From Halarcobacter sp. (GTDB lineage Bacteria > Campylobacterota > Campylobacteria > Campylobacterales > Arcobacteraceae), in the NCBI RefSeq assembly GCF_963676935.1, contig NZ_OY781470.1:3010680-3074679 (forward strand): a stretch of 64,000 nt of DNA. The letters are read 5' to 3'. The translations under genes and the position numbers were made by a program. Below, piece by piece: positions 8,239 through 17,200 of this stretch (the stretch's first letter is position 1; each line of letters starts with the position of its first letter). Below the pieces are notes generated by a model. It saw nothing but the letters and a program-made list of their open reading frames with translations. It was not told the DNA's origin and ran no database searches.

Positions 8239-8757
8239 TTAATCTCTTACTAGATAGATCTCTTCATCTTTCATATTAAATTCTATTTGTTCAACTATCA
8301 TTTTTTCTTCTTTATTTGGTTCTGCTCTATCTAAAACAATAAATTCTTCTTTATCTTTTATACAAATTAATGGAAAATGCCAAACCCCTTTATTATAATG
8401 AACTCCTTGTTCACCATTTGTTTCAAAAATCTCAAGAGTTGATAAATCTGGTTCCCTTCCACCTAATGCAACTGCACAATAAAAAGGTTCTTTACTTCTT
8501 GGTATAAATGTTTGAGAAAAAAGAGGATGTTTTTCTAGCATATCAATAAGTAGTGGAAATTCTCTTTTATTCCCTACATATATATGTAAGGTTGTGATTC
8601 CACCTTTTTCATTTGTATCCATATTACAGATTTCATAAAATTTTTCAGCAGAATTTCTATTTATCATCATAGAAGCTCTACCTTCTTTTTCTATTACTTC
8701 TCCAAATTTCTTGAAAGCTTCTCTTGTTAGAGGTTTTGGTTTTATCTCTATTCTCAT
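8239..8757 (-). CDS. allA: Ureidoglycolate lyase
   Basis: 172 residues, family length. AllA splits (S)-ureidoglycolate into glyoxylate and urea, the last ureide step of allantoin breakdown. Characteristic elements are LEKHPLFSQTFIPR, AVALGGREPD, the cupin-like GVHYNKGVWHFPLICI with metal-site histidines, and the closing EFIVLDRAEP. It heads a minus-strand group allA-ureD-MFS and is divergent from the TRAP/HpxW operon. With a possible allantoin racemase 7 kb away, it points to ureide catabolism. Allantoinase and allantoate genes are not seen here. Confidence 0.85.
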   Translation of the reverse strand: MRIEIKPKPLTREAFKKFGEVIEKEGRASMMINRNSAEKFYEICNMDTNEKGGITTLHIYVGNKREFPLLIDMLEKHPLFSQTFIPRSKEPFYCAVALGGREPDLSTLEIFETNGEQGVHYNKGVWHFPLICIKDKEEFIVLDRAEPNKEEKMIVEQIEFNMKDEEIYLVRD

Positions 8758-9169
8758 TTTTTACCTTAATTCATCTTTTCTCATATTAAACCACAGTAAA
8801 TTACTCAAGACAAATGCCTTAGCTATAGGTTTTATAAGCGACATATTATCATAAATACAATTACAATAGTATATTTCTTTATAGTTTCTACGTATATATA
8901 AAAAGTAACCATATGTTGTATATAAAATATACATTAATTATGTACAATTATTGATAAAAAATATCTTTACAAAAATTTCTTCTAGTTATAAAATACAATT
9001 AGAAAACATACTTGAGGGACTAAACTTTACTACAGTTAATTGTAAGGTTATTAGATTTAATTATTGAAAAGTAACTCTTTAGTGTTTTAAATCTATTAGC
9101 TCTTATTTTAAAAGAGAGATTTTATTAGGTGGATTTATATTGAATCTAAATTAAAAACTAAGGAATAAC
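8758..9169. other. Divergent intergenic region between allA and the TRAP operon
   Basis: This 412-base AT-rich stretch has no credible gene. It must hold the promoters for both directions. Two loose versions of the TTGTnnACAA box are present, TTGTATATAA (8916-8925) and TTATGTACAA (8938-8947), each one base off the pattern. They are weak evidence for the same GntR regulator acting here. Confidence 0.4.
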
Positions 9170-10267
9170 ATGACTAAAAATAGAAGAGATTTCATAAAAA
9201 AAACTGGTTTAGCTGGTCTTGGTGCTGCTGTTGCTATACCATCAATTGCAAGTGCAGATTCAAAAAAGACTTTTAGATGGAAAATGACAAATTGTTATGG
9301 TGCAGGTGCCCCTTTTTATTCTACTGGGCCTGGAAGTGCTAGTTATTTTTGTAAAAGAATTGAAGATTTGTCTGATGGAAGATTAAGAATTAAACATTAT
9401 CCTGCTGGTGAACTTATACCTGCAATGGAAGGTTTCGATGCAGTTTCAAAAGGAACTATTCAAATGAACTGGGGTAACTCATTTTTTTGGGCAGGTAAAA
9501 CTTTTGCAGCACAATACTTTACAGCGGTGCCATTTGGTATGAACTTTCAAGGAACAAATGCTTGGCTTCAATTTGGTGGAGGACAAGAGTTATGGGATGA
9601 AGTATATAAACCATTTAATGTTATAGGTCTTGCAGCAGGAAATACTGGTGTACAAATGACAGGATGGTTCAAAAAAGAGATTAATAATGTTGAGGATTTA
9701 AATGGTCTTAGAATGAGAGTTCCAGGGCTTGCAGGTAAAGTATTAGAGCAGTTAGGAGTTAGTGTTAAACTTCTTCCAGGTGGTGAAATTTTCCCTGCAC
9801 TCGAAAGGGGTGTTATAGATGCGGCAGAATTTGTTGGACCTTTCCAAGATAGAAGAATGGGATTCCAAAAAGCTGCTAAATATTATTATACTACAGGTTG
9901 GGGAGAACCAAGTAATACAAGTGAGTGTCTAATTAATAAAGATGCTTGGAATTCATTACCAAAAGATTTACAAGCAATCGTAAAAACAGTTGCTGCTGAA
10001 TGTAATCTTATGGGACTTTCATGGTCTGAAGCAAATAACTCAGAAGCACTAGAAGATTTAGTTAAAAATCAAGGGGTAATTGCTAAAACATTACCAGATT
10101 CAGTTATTGAAAAATTAAGAGAAGTGACATTTGCTACATATGACAAACTTACAGCAAAAGATCCTTTAGTAAAAAAAGTTCACGACAGTTACTTTGCTTT
10201 TAAAGCAATGCATGATGATTGGCAAAATAAAAGTGAAGAAGTTGTGATGACTAAGTTATCATCATGA
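9170..10267 (+). CDS. TRAP transporter substrate-binding protein (DctP/TakP type), Tat-exported
   Basis: 365 residues. The N-terminus NRRDFIKKTGLAGLGAAVAI carries a twin-arginine motif and a hydrophobic stretch ending near Ala29, so it should be exported folded by Tat. The body is a DctP-fold binding protein close to the 2-oxo-acid-binding TakP group: RMRVPGLAGKVLEQLGVSV, LLPGGEIFPALERGVIDAAE and FVGPFQDRRMGFQKAAKYYY. TakP-type proteins bind pyruvate or 2-oxobutyrate. Oxamate has the shape of pyruvate and the operon encodes an HpxW-like enzyme, so oxamate is a reasonable ligand guess. The ribosome site AAGGA is 5 bases before ATG. Confidence 0.87.
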   Translation: MTKNRRDFIKKTGLAGLGAAVAIPSIASADSKKTFRWKMTNCYGAGAPFYSTGPGSASYFCKRIEDLSDGRLRIKHYPAGELIPAMEGFDAVSKGTIQMNWGNSFFWAGKTFAAQYFTAVPFGMNFQGTNAWLQFGGGQELWDEVYKPFNVIGLAAGNTGVQMTGWFKKEINNVEDLNGLRMRVPGLAGKVLEQLGVSVKLLPGGEIFPALERGVIDAAEFVGPFQDRRMGFQKAAKYYYTTGWGEPSNTSECLINKDAWNSLPKDLQAIVKTVAAECNLMGLSWSEANNSEALEDLVKNQGVIAKTLPDSVIEKLREVTFATYDKLTAKDPLVKKVHDSYFAFKAMHDDWQNKSEEVVMTKLSS

Positions 10268-10773
10268 TAAACTTATTAAATATTTCAAATAGACTTGATA
10301 CGTTCATAGAACGTATCGGTCAAATAAGTTCTTGGTTGATTTTTATTTTGGTGCTTCAGGTTTCAGGGGATGTTCTTTTTAGATATTTTTTTCATGTAAG
10401 TTCAATTGCTGAGCAAGAGCTTCAATGGCATATATTAGCAGCAATTGCAATGTTTGGTTCTGCATTTACATTTCAACAAGGTGAACATGTAAGAGTTGAT
10501 CTTTTTTATCACCATTACAGTAAAAATGTAAAAGTTTGGATGGATGTTTTAATTCCATTATTAATTATTATTCCATTTTCACTTTTTATCATTTATCTAT
10601 CAAGTCAATATGTAATGCAATCTTATGCAACTGGTGAAGTTTCTCCTGACCCTGGAGGTTTACCATATCGATATTTAGTAAAATCACTTATCCCTTTAGG
10701 ATTCACACTGATTTTAGTACAAGGGTTAGCAGTTCTATTTAGAGCTATATCACATATAAAAGGGGAAAAGTAG
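10264..10773 (+). CDS. TRAP transporter small permease (DctQ)
   Basis: 169 residues with four hydrophobic helices, the DctQ pattern. Helix 1 to 2 reads FILVLQVSGDVLFRYFF, and AEQELQWHILAAIAMFGSAF follows with the conserved E-Q/E-W region. The ATG overlaps the binding-protein stop as ATGA, indicating coupled translation. It forms the inner-membrane complex with the large subunit encoded three bases downstream. Confidence 0.87.
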   Translation: MINLLNISNRLDTFIERIGQISSWLIFILVLQVSGDVLFRYFFHVSSIAEQELQWHILAAIAMFGSAFTFQQGEHVRVDLFYHHYSKNVKVWMDVLIPLLIIIPFSLFIIYLSSQYVMQSYATGEVSPDPGGLPYRYLVKSLIPLGFTLILVQGLAVLFRAISHIKGEK

Positions 10774-10776
10774 GCT

Positions 10777-12102
10777 ATGGATCCACAAATATTAGCAATT
10801 ATGATGGTTGTATCCCTTTTTGCGCTTATACTATTGGGAGTTCCTGTTGCTTTTGCAATTGCAGGGGCTGGTTTATTTTTTGGGGTTATAGGAGTTGATT
10901 TAAATCTATTTAATCTTTTGCCTTCAAGAATTTTTGGTGTATTAACAAACTATACTTTATTGGCAGTACCACTTTTTGTTTTTATGGGTATTTTATTGGA
11001 AAAATCCCGCTTAGCAGAAAAGATGCTTGATGTTTTAGGATTATTATCTGGTAAAAAACCTGGTGGTATGGCAATTGCTATAATTGTAGTTGGTATTTTA
11101 ATGGGTGCTTCAACGGGTATTGTTGGTGCAACAGTTGTTACTTTAACTATGATTGCTTTACCAACACTTTTAAAAAGAAATTATAGCCATAGTGTATCTT
11201 GCGGTACCATTTGTGCTTCTGGAACATTAGGACAAATTTTACCACCAAGTTTAGTTTTAATCTTACTTGCTGATATTAGTGGAGAAGCTATTGGTCCTTT
11301 ATTTGCTGCTGCATTAATGCCGGGATTACTTTTAGCTACTTGTTATATTGTTTATATAATTCTTTTAAGTAAATTTGCACCTCACCATGTTCCTCCAATT
11401 GATCAAGAGGAGAGAGATACCTACTCAAAAAAAGAGTTATGGATTGAGTTTTTTAAATCTGTTGCACCACCTTTTTTATTAATTTTTGCCGTATTAGGTT
11501 CAATTATTGGTGGGCTTGCAGCTCCTACAGAAGCAGCTTCTATGGGTGCTATTGGAGCATTAGTGATTGTATTTTTAAGTAAAAGATTAAATTTAGCAAT
11601 TTTAAAAGAAACTTTATATGAAACTATGAAAGTGACTGGTATGATTATGTTCGTTCTTATCGCCTCACAAGTTTTCGGACTTAGTTTTAGAGGTTTAGAC
11701 GGGGATTATTTAGTTGAAGATCTTTTTGCAGCAATACCAGGGGGAATGTGGGGATCAATTCTATTTATGATGTTGGTTTTATTTGTTTTAGGATTTTTCT
11801 TAGAATGGATTGAGATATCATATATTGTTTTACCATTAGTATTACCAATATTCCATGCACTTGATATAAATATGATTTGGTTAGGTATTTTAGTAGCCTT
11901 AAACCTTCAATCATCATTTTTAACTCCACCCTTTGGCTGGTCACTCTTTTTCTTAAAAGGGGTTGCTCCTAAAGAGATAAAAACTATGGAGATTTATAAG
12001 GGGGTATTACCTTTTATTGCAATTCAAATAATTGTAATTGCATTGGTGATGATTTTCCCAGAAATAGCCCTTTGGCTACCAAAAGCAATAGGATGGATGT
12101 AA
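10777..12102 (+). CDS. TRAP transporter large permease (DctM)
   Basis: 441 residues with about 12 to 14 hydrophobic segments, full length for DctM. Typical motifs are LLGVPVAFAIAGAGLFFGVI, MGASTGIVGATVVTLTMIALP, CGTICASGTLGQILPPSLVL and TPPFGWSLFFLKG near the end. It is a sodium-driven secondary carrier that takes substrate from the periplasmic DctP. The next gene begins two bases after its stop, so the HpxW-like enzyme is certainly cotranscribed. Confidence 0.9.
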   Translation: MDPQILAIMMVVSLFALILLGVPVAFAIAGAGLFFGVIGVDLNLFNLLPSRIFGVLTNYTLLAVPLFVFMGILLEKSRLAEKMLDVLGLLSGKKPGGMAIAIIVVGILMGASTGIVGATVVTLTMIALPTLLKRNYSHSVSCGTICASGTLGQILPPSLVLILLADISGEAIGPLFAAALMPGLLLATCYIVYIILLSKFAPHHVPPIDQEERDTYSKKELWIEFFKSVAPPFLLIFAVLGSIIGGLAAPTEAASMGAIGALVIVFLSKRLNLAILKETLYETMKVTGMIMFVLIASQVFGLSFRGLDGDYLVEDLFAAIPGGMWGSILFMMLVLFVLGFFLEWIEISYIVLPLVLPIFHALDINMIWLGILVALNLQSSFLTPPFGWSLFFLKGVAPKEIKTMEIYKGVLPFIAIQIIVIALVMIFPEIALWLPKAIGWM

Positions 12103-12103
12103 T

Positions 12104-13699
12104 ATGAATAACTTACCTAAAACAGAAGTATCAAAAAATGGTATGGTGGTTTCACCACACCATTGTGCCTCAGATGCAGGACTTGAAATTTTAAAACAAG
12201 GGGGAAATGCAATTGAAGCTTCAATTGCAGTTGCCTCATCTTTAGCAGTACACTATCCTCATATGACGGGAATTGGTGGAGATGCATTTTGGTTGATTTA
12301 TGACCCTAAAGAGGGTGTTAGTTTTATTGAAGCTTCTGGATTCTCTGGATTTGATGTAAATATGAGTGCTTATGAAGGTTTAGATTCTATTCCTTTTAGG
12401 GGAAGATTAGCTGCCAATAGTGTCGCAGGAGCAGTTTCTGCATGGGATTTAGCATATAAGAAAAGTAAAAAAGATTGGGATGGGAAACTTTCCTCTTCAA
12501 AACTTGTAGATGAAGCAGTAAACTCAGCAACAAATGGAATTATAGTTACAGAATCTTTATCTCAAACACTAGAAGAGAAAAAAGATGAATTAATAAAAGA
12601 TTCATATTTTGCAAGTATCTATTATCCAAAGGGAAAGGTACCTCAAAAAGGTGAAACACTTGTTCAAGAAAAATTAGGAAAAACACTTAATACTCTTGGA
12701 GTTAACGGGTATGATGATTTTTACAGAGGAAGTTTATCCCAAGATATTTCAAATGATTTAAAGCAAAGGAATTCTTTATTATCACATAAAGATTTAAATG
12801 AACATCATGCTTCTTGGAATAAAGCTTTGCAGATGAAAACAAGTAATGCAAAACTGTTTAATGCTTCAGCCCCAACTCAAGGTGTAGCTTCACTTATGAT
12901 TTTAGGTTTATTTGATAGATGGGTAGAAAAACTACCACAAAAAGATTCTACAAATCATGTTCATTTATTAGTAGAGGCTACTAAAATCGCCTTTAGACAC
13001 AGAGATAAAATGAATACTGCTGCCACATCTGAAGAGCTTCAAGCTTGGCTTGAACCTGAATATCTTGATGAATTAAGTAAAGAGATAGATTTAGAAAAAG
13101 CCTTACCTTGGGGAGAAAATGCAGCACCTGGTGATACAACTTGGTTTGGTGCAATAGATTCTAAAGGTAGAGTTGTAAGTGCTATTCAAAGTATTTATCA
13201 TGAGTTTGGAAGTGGATTAACATTGCCTGAAACTGGTATTGTTTGGCAAAATAGAGGTTGTAGTTTTGCTTTAGACTCATCTCATATTCAAGCTTTAGAA
13301 CCACACAAAAAACCTTTCCATACCTTAAACCCTGCAATTGCATTGTTTGATGATGGAAGAGTGATGGCTTATGGAACTATGGGTGGAGATGGACAGCCAC
13401 AAACTCAAGCAGCAGTTTTTTCTAGATATGCTTATTACAATGAAGATTTGTCAGCTTGTATAAATAATCCTAGATGGCTTCTAGGAAGAACTTGGGGTAA
13501 TTCCTCTCAAAGTTTAAAACTAGAATCTAGATTTGATGAGAAGTTGATTAATGAATTAAAAGAAAAAGGTCATGATGTTGAAATTTTAGGTGAATTAGAT
13601 TCTGTCGTTGGTCACGCAGGAGCTTTAGTTTATGATACATCAAAAACTATAAAAGGGGCATTTGACCCAAGAAGTGATGGTAAGGCATCAAGTTTTTAA
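12104..13699 (+). CDS. Gamma-glutamyltransferase-fold hydrolase, oxamate amidohydrolase-like (HpxW-like)
   Basis: 531-residue Ntn-hydrolase of the gamma-glutamyltransferase family. The processing/nucleophile site is APGDTTWFGAIDSKGR with candidate catalytic Thr345. Other family parts are GGNAIEASIAVASSLAVHYP, MTGIGGDAFWLIYD and YGTMGGDGQPQTQAAV. There is no signal peptide, unlike periplasmic glutathione-degrading enzymes, and TTWFGA resembles the HpxW branch, which hydrolyses oxamate to oxalate and ammonia. Its position right after a TRAP importer of 2-oxo-acid type supports a small carboxylate amide as substrate. Oxamate is inference; another cytoplasmic gamma-glutamyl substrate is possible. 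Confidence 0.75.
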   Translation: MNNLPKTEVSKNGMVVSPHHCASDAGLEILKQGGNAIEASIAVASSLAVHYPHMTGIGGDAFWLIYDPKEGVSFIEASGFSGFDVNMSAYEGLDSIPFRGRLAANSVAGAVSAWDLAYKKSKKDWDGKLSSSKLVDEAVNSATNGIIVTESLSQTLEEKKDELIKDSYFASIYYPKGKVPQKGETLVQEKLGKTLNTLGVNGYDDFYRGSLSQDISNDLKQRNSLLSHKDLNEHHASWNKALQMKTSNAKLFNASAPTQGVASLMILGLFDRWVEKLPQKDSTNHVHLLVEATKIAFRHRDKMNTAATSEELQAWLEPEYLDELSKEIDLEKALPWGENAAPGDTTWFGAIDSKGRVVSAIQSIYHEFGSGLTLPETGIVWQNRGCSFALDSSHIQALEPHKKPFHTLNPAIALFDDGRVMAYGTMGGDGQPQTQAAVFSRYAYYNEDLSACINNPRWLLGRTWGNSSQSLKLESRFDEKLINELKEKGHDVEILGELDSVVGHAGALVYDTSKTIKGAFDPRSDGKASSF

Positions 13700-13715
13700 A
13701 TAAGGATAAATTTTT

Positions 13716-14522
13716 ATGAATGAATTATTAGTATTAGTCCCAATTTTGTTGGCAAGTGGCGTAGTAGCTGGCTTGCTTGCAGGATTACTTGGTGTTGGTG
13801 GAGGGATTGTAATTGTCCCTATGCTTTATCATATATTTATCTATATGAATATTGATATCTCAATTGCAATGCCTTTAGCTATTGGTACATCTTTATCAAC
13901 TATTGTTGTCACTTCAATAATGTCTGCAAGGTCTCACCATAAAAAAGGTGGAATTGATTGGGATTTATCTAAAAGATGGATTCCCTTTGTGATTCTTGGA
14001 GTTTTAATTGGAGCATTTTCATCTAAATTTATAGATGGAACAAATTTAAAATTTATGTTTGGTATTTTACTTTTACTTGTATCTCTTAATATGATTATTA
14101 GTAGTTTTAAGAAACTTGTAATAGCTGAGTCTCTTCCAGGAAGATTTGGGCAATCTATTTTTGCCACACTTCTTGGTGGTTTTGCTTCATTATTAGGAAT
14201 TGGAGGAGGGACTTTGATGGTTCCATTGTTATCACTATTTTCTTTTCCAATTCACAGAGCTGTTAGTACAGCTTCACTATTTGGTTTGATTATTAGTGTG
14301 CCTGCAACAATTGGATATATTATTGTTGGGTGGAATGTAGAGAATCTTCCTTTAGCATCAACTGGATATGTTAACTGGTTAGCTTTTATAGTACTTGTAC
14401 CTATGACAATGTTTTTTGCACCTTATGGGGTGAAATTAGCATATAAACTAAATGTAAAACAACTAAAGCTTGCTTTTGCAATCTTTTTATGTTGTGTAGG
14501 AATTAAAATGGTTTTAGTTTAA
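13716..14522 (+). CDS. TauE/SafE-family membrane permease
   Basis: 268 residues with about eight membrane helices in two repeats, each carrying the TauE/SafE glycine signature: LAGLLGVGGGIVIVPMLYHI near residue 22 and ASLLGIGGGTLMVPLLSLF near residue 157. The family exports or imports sulfite, sulfoacetate and other small anions. As last gene of the TRAP-HpxW operon it might export an anion such as oxalate, or be unrelated. Its final codons lie in a 12-bp hairpin. Confidence 0.82.
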   Translation: MNELLVLVPILLASGVVAGLLAGLLGVGGGIVIVPMLYHIFIYMNIDISIAMPLAIGTSLSTIVVTSIMSARSHHKKGGIDWDLSKRWIPFVILGVLIGAFSSKFIDGTNLKFMFGILLLLVSLNMIISSFKKLVIAESLPGRFGQSIFATLLGGFASLLGIGGGTLMVPLLSLFSFPIHRAVSTASLFGLIISVPATIGYIIVGWNVENLPLASTGYVNWLAFIVLVPMTMFFAPYGVKLAYKLNVKQLKLAFAIFLCCVGIKMVLV

Positions 14523-14561
14523 AACCATTTTGATAAAGGGGTTTTTATTAACTCCTTTATC
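14505..14561. terminator. Two adjacent hairpins between convergent operons
   Basis: AAAATGGTTTTA (14505-14516) and TAAAACCATTTT (14520-14531) form a perfect 12-bp stem with a 3-base loop over the stop codon of the permease gene. Directly after it, GATAAAGGGG and CTCCTTTATC (14532-14561) form a second stem with one G-T pair. They separate the plus-strand TRAP operon from the minus-strand urt operon and probably stop transcription from both sides. Confidence 0.7.
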
Positions 14562-14584
14562 TTTAAAAGATTAAATAAGATATT

Positions 14585-15280
14585 TTATACTGATAGATAT
14601 TGTTCTACTATTTCATCACTTAAATCTTCAATTTCACCTTTTGCAACAACATTTCCCCTCTCTAATAAATAGAAATCATCTCCATGTTTTCTTGCAAATG
14701 GAAGTTTTTGTTCAACTAATATAACAGTTATTTTTTCCTCTTTTGTAAGATAATCTATTACTCCCCCAATTTGTTGTACAATATTTGGTTGAATACCTTC
14801 ACTAGGTTCATCAAGTATTAGAAGTTTTGGCTCTAAACAAAGTGCTCTTCCTATTGCTAATTGTTGTTGTTGACCACCACTAAGGTCACCACCTTTTCTT
14901 TTTAGCATATCTTTTAAAACAGGAAATAGTTCGTATATTTTTTCAGGAACTTGTTTTAAACCGTTTCTATTTCCTAAAAGTCCTATCTCTAAATTCTCTT
15001 TAACTGTTAGTTGAGAAAATATCTCTCTTCCTTGTGGCACATAGCCTATTCCAAGAGCTGCTCTTTTTTCACTACCAAGTTTGCTTATATCTTTGTTTTC
15101 ATAGATAATTTTACCGCTTTTAGTTGGAAGCAATCCCATAATTGCTTTTGCTAAAGTTGTTTTACCAACTCCATTTCTTCCCATAAGACAAGTACATTTC
15201 CCTTGTTCAATCTCTAAGTTTAAATCCCAAAGAGTATGACTTTGCCCATAAAATTGGTTTAAATTTTTAATTGTAATCAT
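14585..15280 (-). CDS. urtE: Urea ABC transporter ATPase UrtE
   Basis: 231 residues. Walker A is MGRNGVGKTTLAKAI, the signature LSGGQQQQLAIGRALC, Walker B LLILDEPSEGIQPNIV. The last motif and the N-terminus LNQFYGQSHTLWDLNLEIEQ are typical of UrtE. With UrtD it powers urea uptake. Last gene of urtABCDE. The AGGAG ribosome site overlaps the end of urtD. Confidence 0.92.
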   Translation of the reverse strand: MITIKNLNQFYGQSHTLWDLNLEIEQGKCTCLMGRNGVGKTTLAKAIMGLLPTKSGKIIYENKDISKLGSEKRAALGIGYVPQGREIFSQLTVKENLEIGLLGNRNGLKQVPEKIYELFPVLKDMLKRKGGDLSGGQQQQLAIGRALCLEPKLLILDEPSEGIQPNIVQQIGGVIDYLTKEEKITVILVEQKLPFARKHGDDFYLLERGNVVAKGEIEDLSDEIVEQYLSV

Positions 15281-15281
15281 C

Positions 15282-16070
15282 CTACTCTCCTAAATATACT
15301 TTTCTTACTTTCTCGTTGTTCTGAACATCTTTCATTGAACCCTCTGCTAAAACTGAACCTTCATGTAAAACAGTAACCTTTTTAGCAATACTTCTAATAA
15401 ACTCCATATCGTGTTCAACAACAACTACAGAATGGTTTTTTGATAGGTCTGTTAAGATTTGACCTGTTTTTTCAACCTCTCCTGGTGTCATACCAGCTAC
15501 TGGTTCATCTACTAATAGAAGTTTTGGGCTTTGCATTAGAAGCATTCCTATCTCTAACCATTGTTTTTGACCATGAGAAAGGATAGAAGCATTTGTATTG
15601 TAGTGCTCTTTTAAGCCGATTAACTCCATAGTTTCCTCTATCTTATCTTTTTGTTCCCCTTGAAGTTTTGCAAATAAAGTTTTGAAAAATCTTTTGTCAT
15701 CTTTCATTGCAAGTTCAAGATTTTCAAAGATTGTATGCCCTTCAAAAACTGTTGGCTTTTGGAATTTTCTTCCTATGCCTATTTGGGCAATACTTGGTTC
15801 ATCCATCTCTAAAAGATTTGCTGCCTGTCCAAAAATCACATCCCCTTTATCTGGTTGTGTTTTCCCTGTTATAACATCCATCATGGTAGATTTTCCTGCC
15901 CCATTTGCTCCAATGATACATCTTAACTCTTCATATTCAATAGATAAAGATAAAGAGTTTAGGGCTTTAAATCCATCAAAACTAACTGTAACATCATCTA
16001 AATAAAGGATTCTATCCCCCTTTTTTAAATCACCTACATTTTGTTCATTATCATGTTTAAGCAGTAACAT
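15282..16070 (-). CDS. urtD: Urea ABC transporter ATPase UrtD
   Basis: 262 residues from the chosen ATG. Walker A is GANGAGKSTMMDVITGK, and the signature LSHGQKQWLEIGMLLMQ and Walker B LLLVDEPVAGMTP are diagnostic for UrtD. A TTG two codons upstream is possible, but the AGGGG ribosome site is correctly spaced only for the ATG at 16070. The gene overlaps the urtC stop by 14 bases, so the two are translationally coupled. Confidence 0.92.
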   Translation of the reverse strand: MLLLKHDNEQNVGDLKKGDRILYLDDVTVSFDGFKALNSLSLSIEYEELRCIIGANGAGKSTMMDVITGKTQPDKGDVIFGQAANLLEMDEPSIAQIGIGRKFQKPTVFEGHTIFENLELAMKDDKRFFKTLFAKLQGEQKDKIEETMELIGLKEHYNTNASILSHGQKQWLEIGMLLMQSPKLLLVDEPVAGMTPGEVEKTGQILTDLSKNHSVVVVEHDMEFIRSIAKKVTVLHEGSVLAEGSMKDVQNNEKVRKVYLGE

Positions 16071-17190
16071 TTGCAAACCCCTTTTTCTCTTTTTTCATAT
16101 TTAATTTTGAAATAAGTCCTACTACACCACGTGGTAAAAATAGTGTTACAACAACAAATAATCCACCTAAAGCATATAACCAAACTTCTGGAAGAGCTGA
16201 TGTAAAATATGTACTTGCATAATTTACAATGAAAGCTCCAACAATAGCTCCATATAAAGTCCCTCTTCCACCAATGGCAACCCAGATAACTAACTCAATA
16301 GAGAATAGTGGTGAAAATACATTTGGATTTATAATACCAACTTGTGGTACATATAAAGCTCCGGCAACACCAGCCATTGCTGCACTTACTATAAAAATAA
16401 ATAGTTTATATTGTTCAACTTTATATCCTATAAATCTTGTTCTGCTCTCGGCGTCTCTAATTGCTATACAAACTCTTCCTAATCTTGAATTTATAATAAA
16501 TCTTGCTATTAGATATCCTGCAAAAAGAGCAAGAAAAGAGATTATAAGTAAAGCGATTCTAGTACCATCAGCTTGTAAGTCAAATCCTAAAATATCTTTA
16601 AAGTCCGTAAGTCCATTGTTTCCCCCAAACCCCATATCATTTCTAAAAAATGCTAACATAAGAGCATAAGTCATAGCTTGGGTTATAATTGATAAGTAGA
16701 CTCCTGTAACTCTGGATCTAAATGCTAAATATCCAAATAGGAAAGCAAGTAATCCTGGTACAAACATAATCATAATAAGTGTAAATAAAGGATTATCAAA
16801 ACCATACCAAAACCAAGGTAACTCTTTTAGGTTCATAAAAACCATAAAGTCTGGTAAATCAGGGTTTCCATAAACTCCCCTATCTCCTATTTGTCTCATA
16901 AGATACATCCCCATAGCGTATCCACCAAGTGAGAAAAATGCCCCATGACCAAGGCTTAGAATCCCTATATATCCCCAAACTAAGTCAAGGGCAAGGGCAA
17001 GAAGTGCAAAGGCTAAGTATTTACCAAGAAGTGTAACCGTATATGTTGAAACATATAGTGCTGAATCTTGATGTAAAAGAAGATTAGCAAATGAAACATA
17101 AGCAACTACAAGGGCTAAAATAGAAAGAACTATCTTCCCACCTTTATCATTTTCTAAAATCTGTAATATTATTGGTTTTCTTTTCATCAT
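16057..17190 (-). CDS. urtC: Urea ABC transporter permease UrtC
   Basis: About 377 residues with some ten membrane helices. It has the UrtC features LDLVWGYIGILSLGHGAFFS near the N-terminus, FVPGLLAFLFGYLAFRSRVTG, the cytoplasmic loop GRVCIAIRDAESRTRFIGY, and IGGRGTLYGAIVGAF. The frame is open further upstream into urtB, but the ATG at 17190 is preferred because AAGGTGG precedes it and it starts ten bases after the urtB stop. The long periplasmic loop with RQIGDRGVYGNPDLPDF is normal for UrtC. Confidence 0.9.
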   Translation of the reverse strand: MMKRKPIILQILENDKGGKIVLSILALVVAYVSFANLLLHQDSALYVSTYTVTLLGKYLAFALLALALDLVWGYIGILSLGHGAFFSLGGYAMGMYLMRQIGDRGVYGNPDLPDFMVFMNLKELPWFWYGFDNPLFTLIMIMFVPGLLAFLFGYLAFRSRVTGVYLSIITQAMTYALMLAFFRNDMGFGGNNGLTDFKDILGFDLQADGTRIALLIISFLALFAGYLIARFIINSRLGRVCIAIRDAESRTRFIGYKVEQYKLFIFIVSAAMAGVAGALYVPQVGIINPNVFSPLFSIELVIWVAIGGRGTLYGAIVGAFIVNYASTYFTSALPEVWLYALGGLFVVVTLFLPRGVVGLISKLNMKKEKKGFANVTA

Positions 17191-17200
17191 CTTTTCCACC

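Noticed and set aside
12104-13699. Periplasmic gamma-glutamyltranspeptidase acting on glutathione
   Set aside because: No signal peptide is present and the TTWFGA nucleophile region and operon context fit the HpxW branch better.
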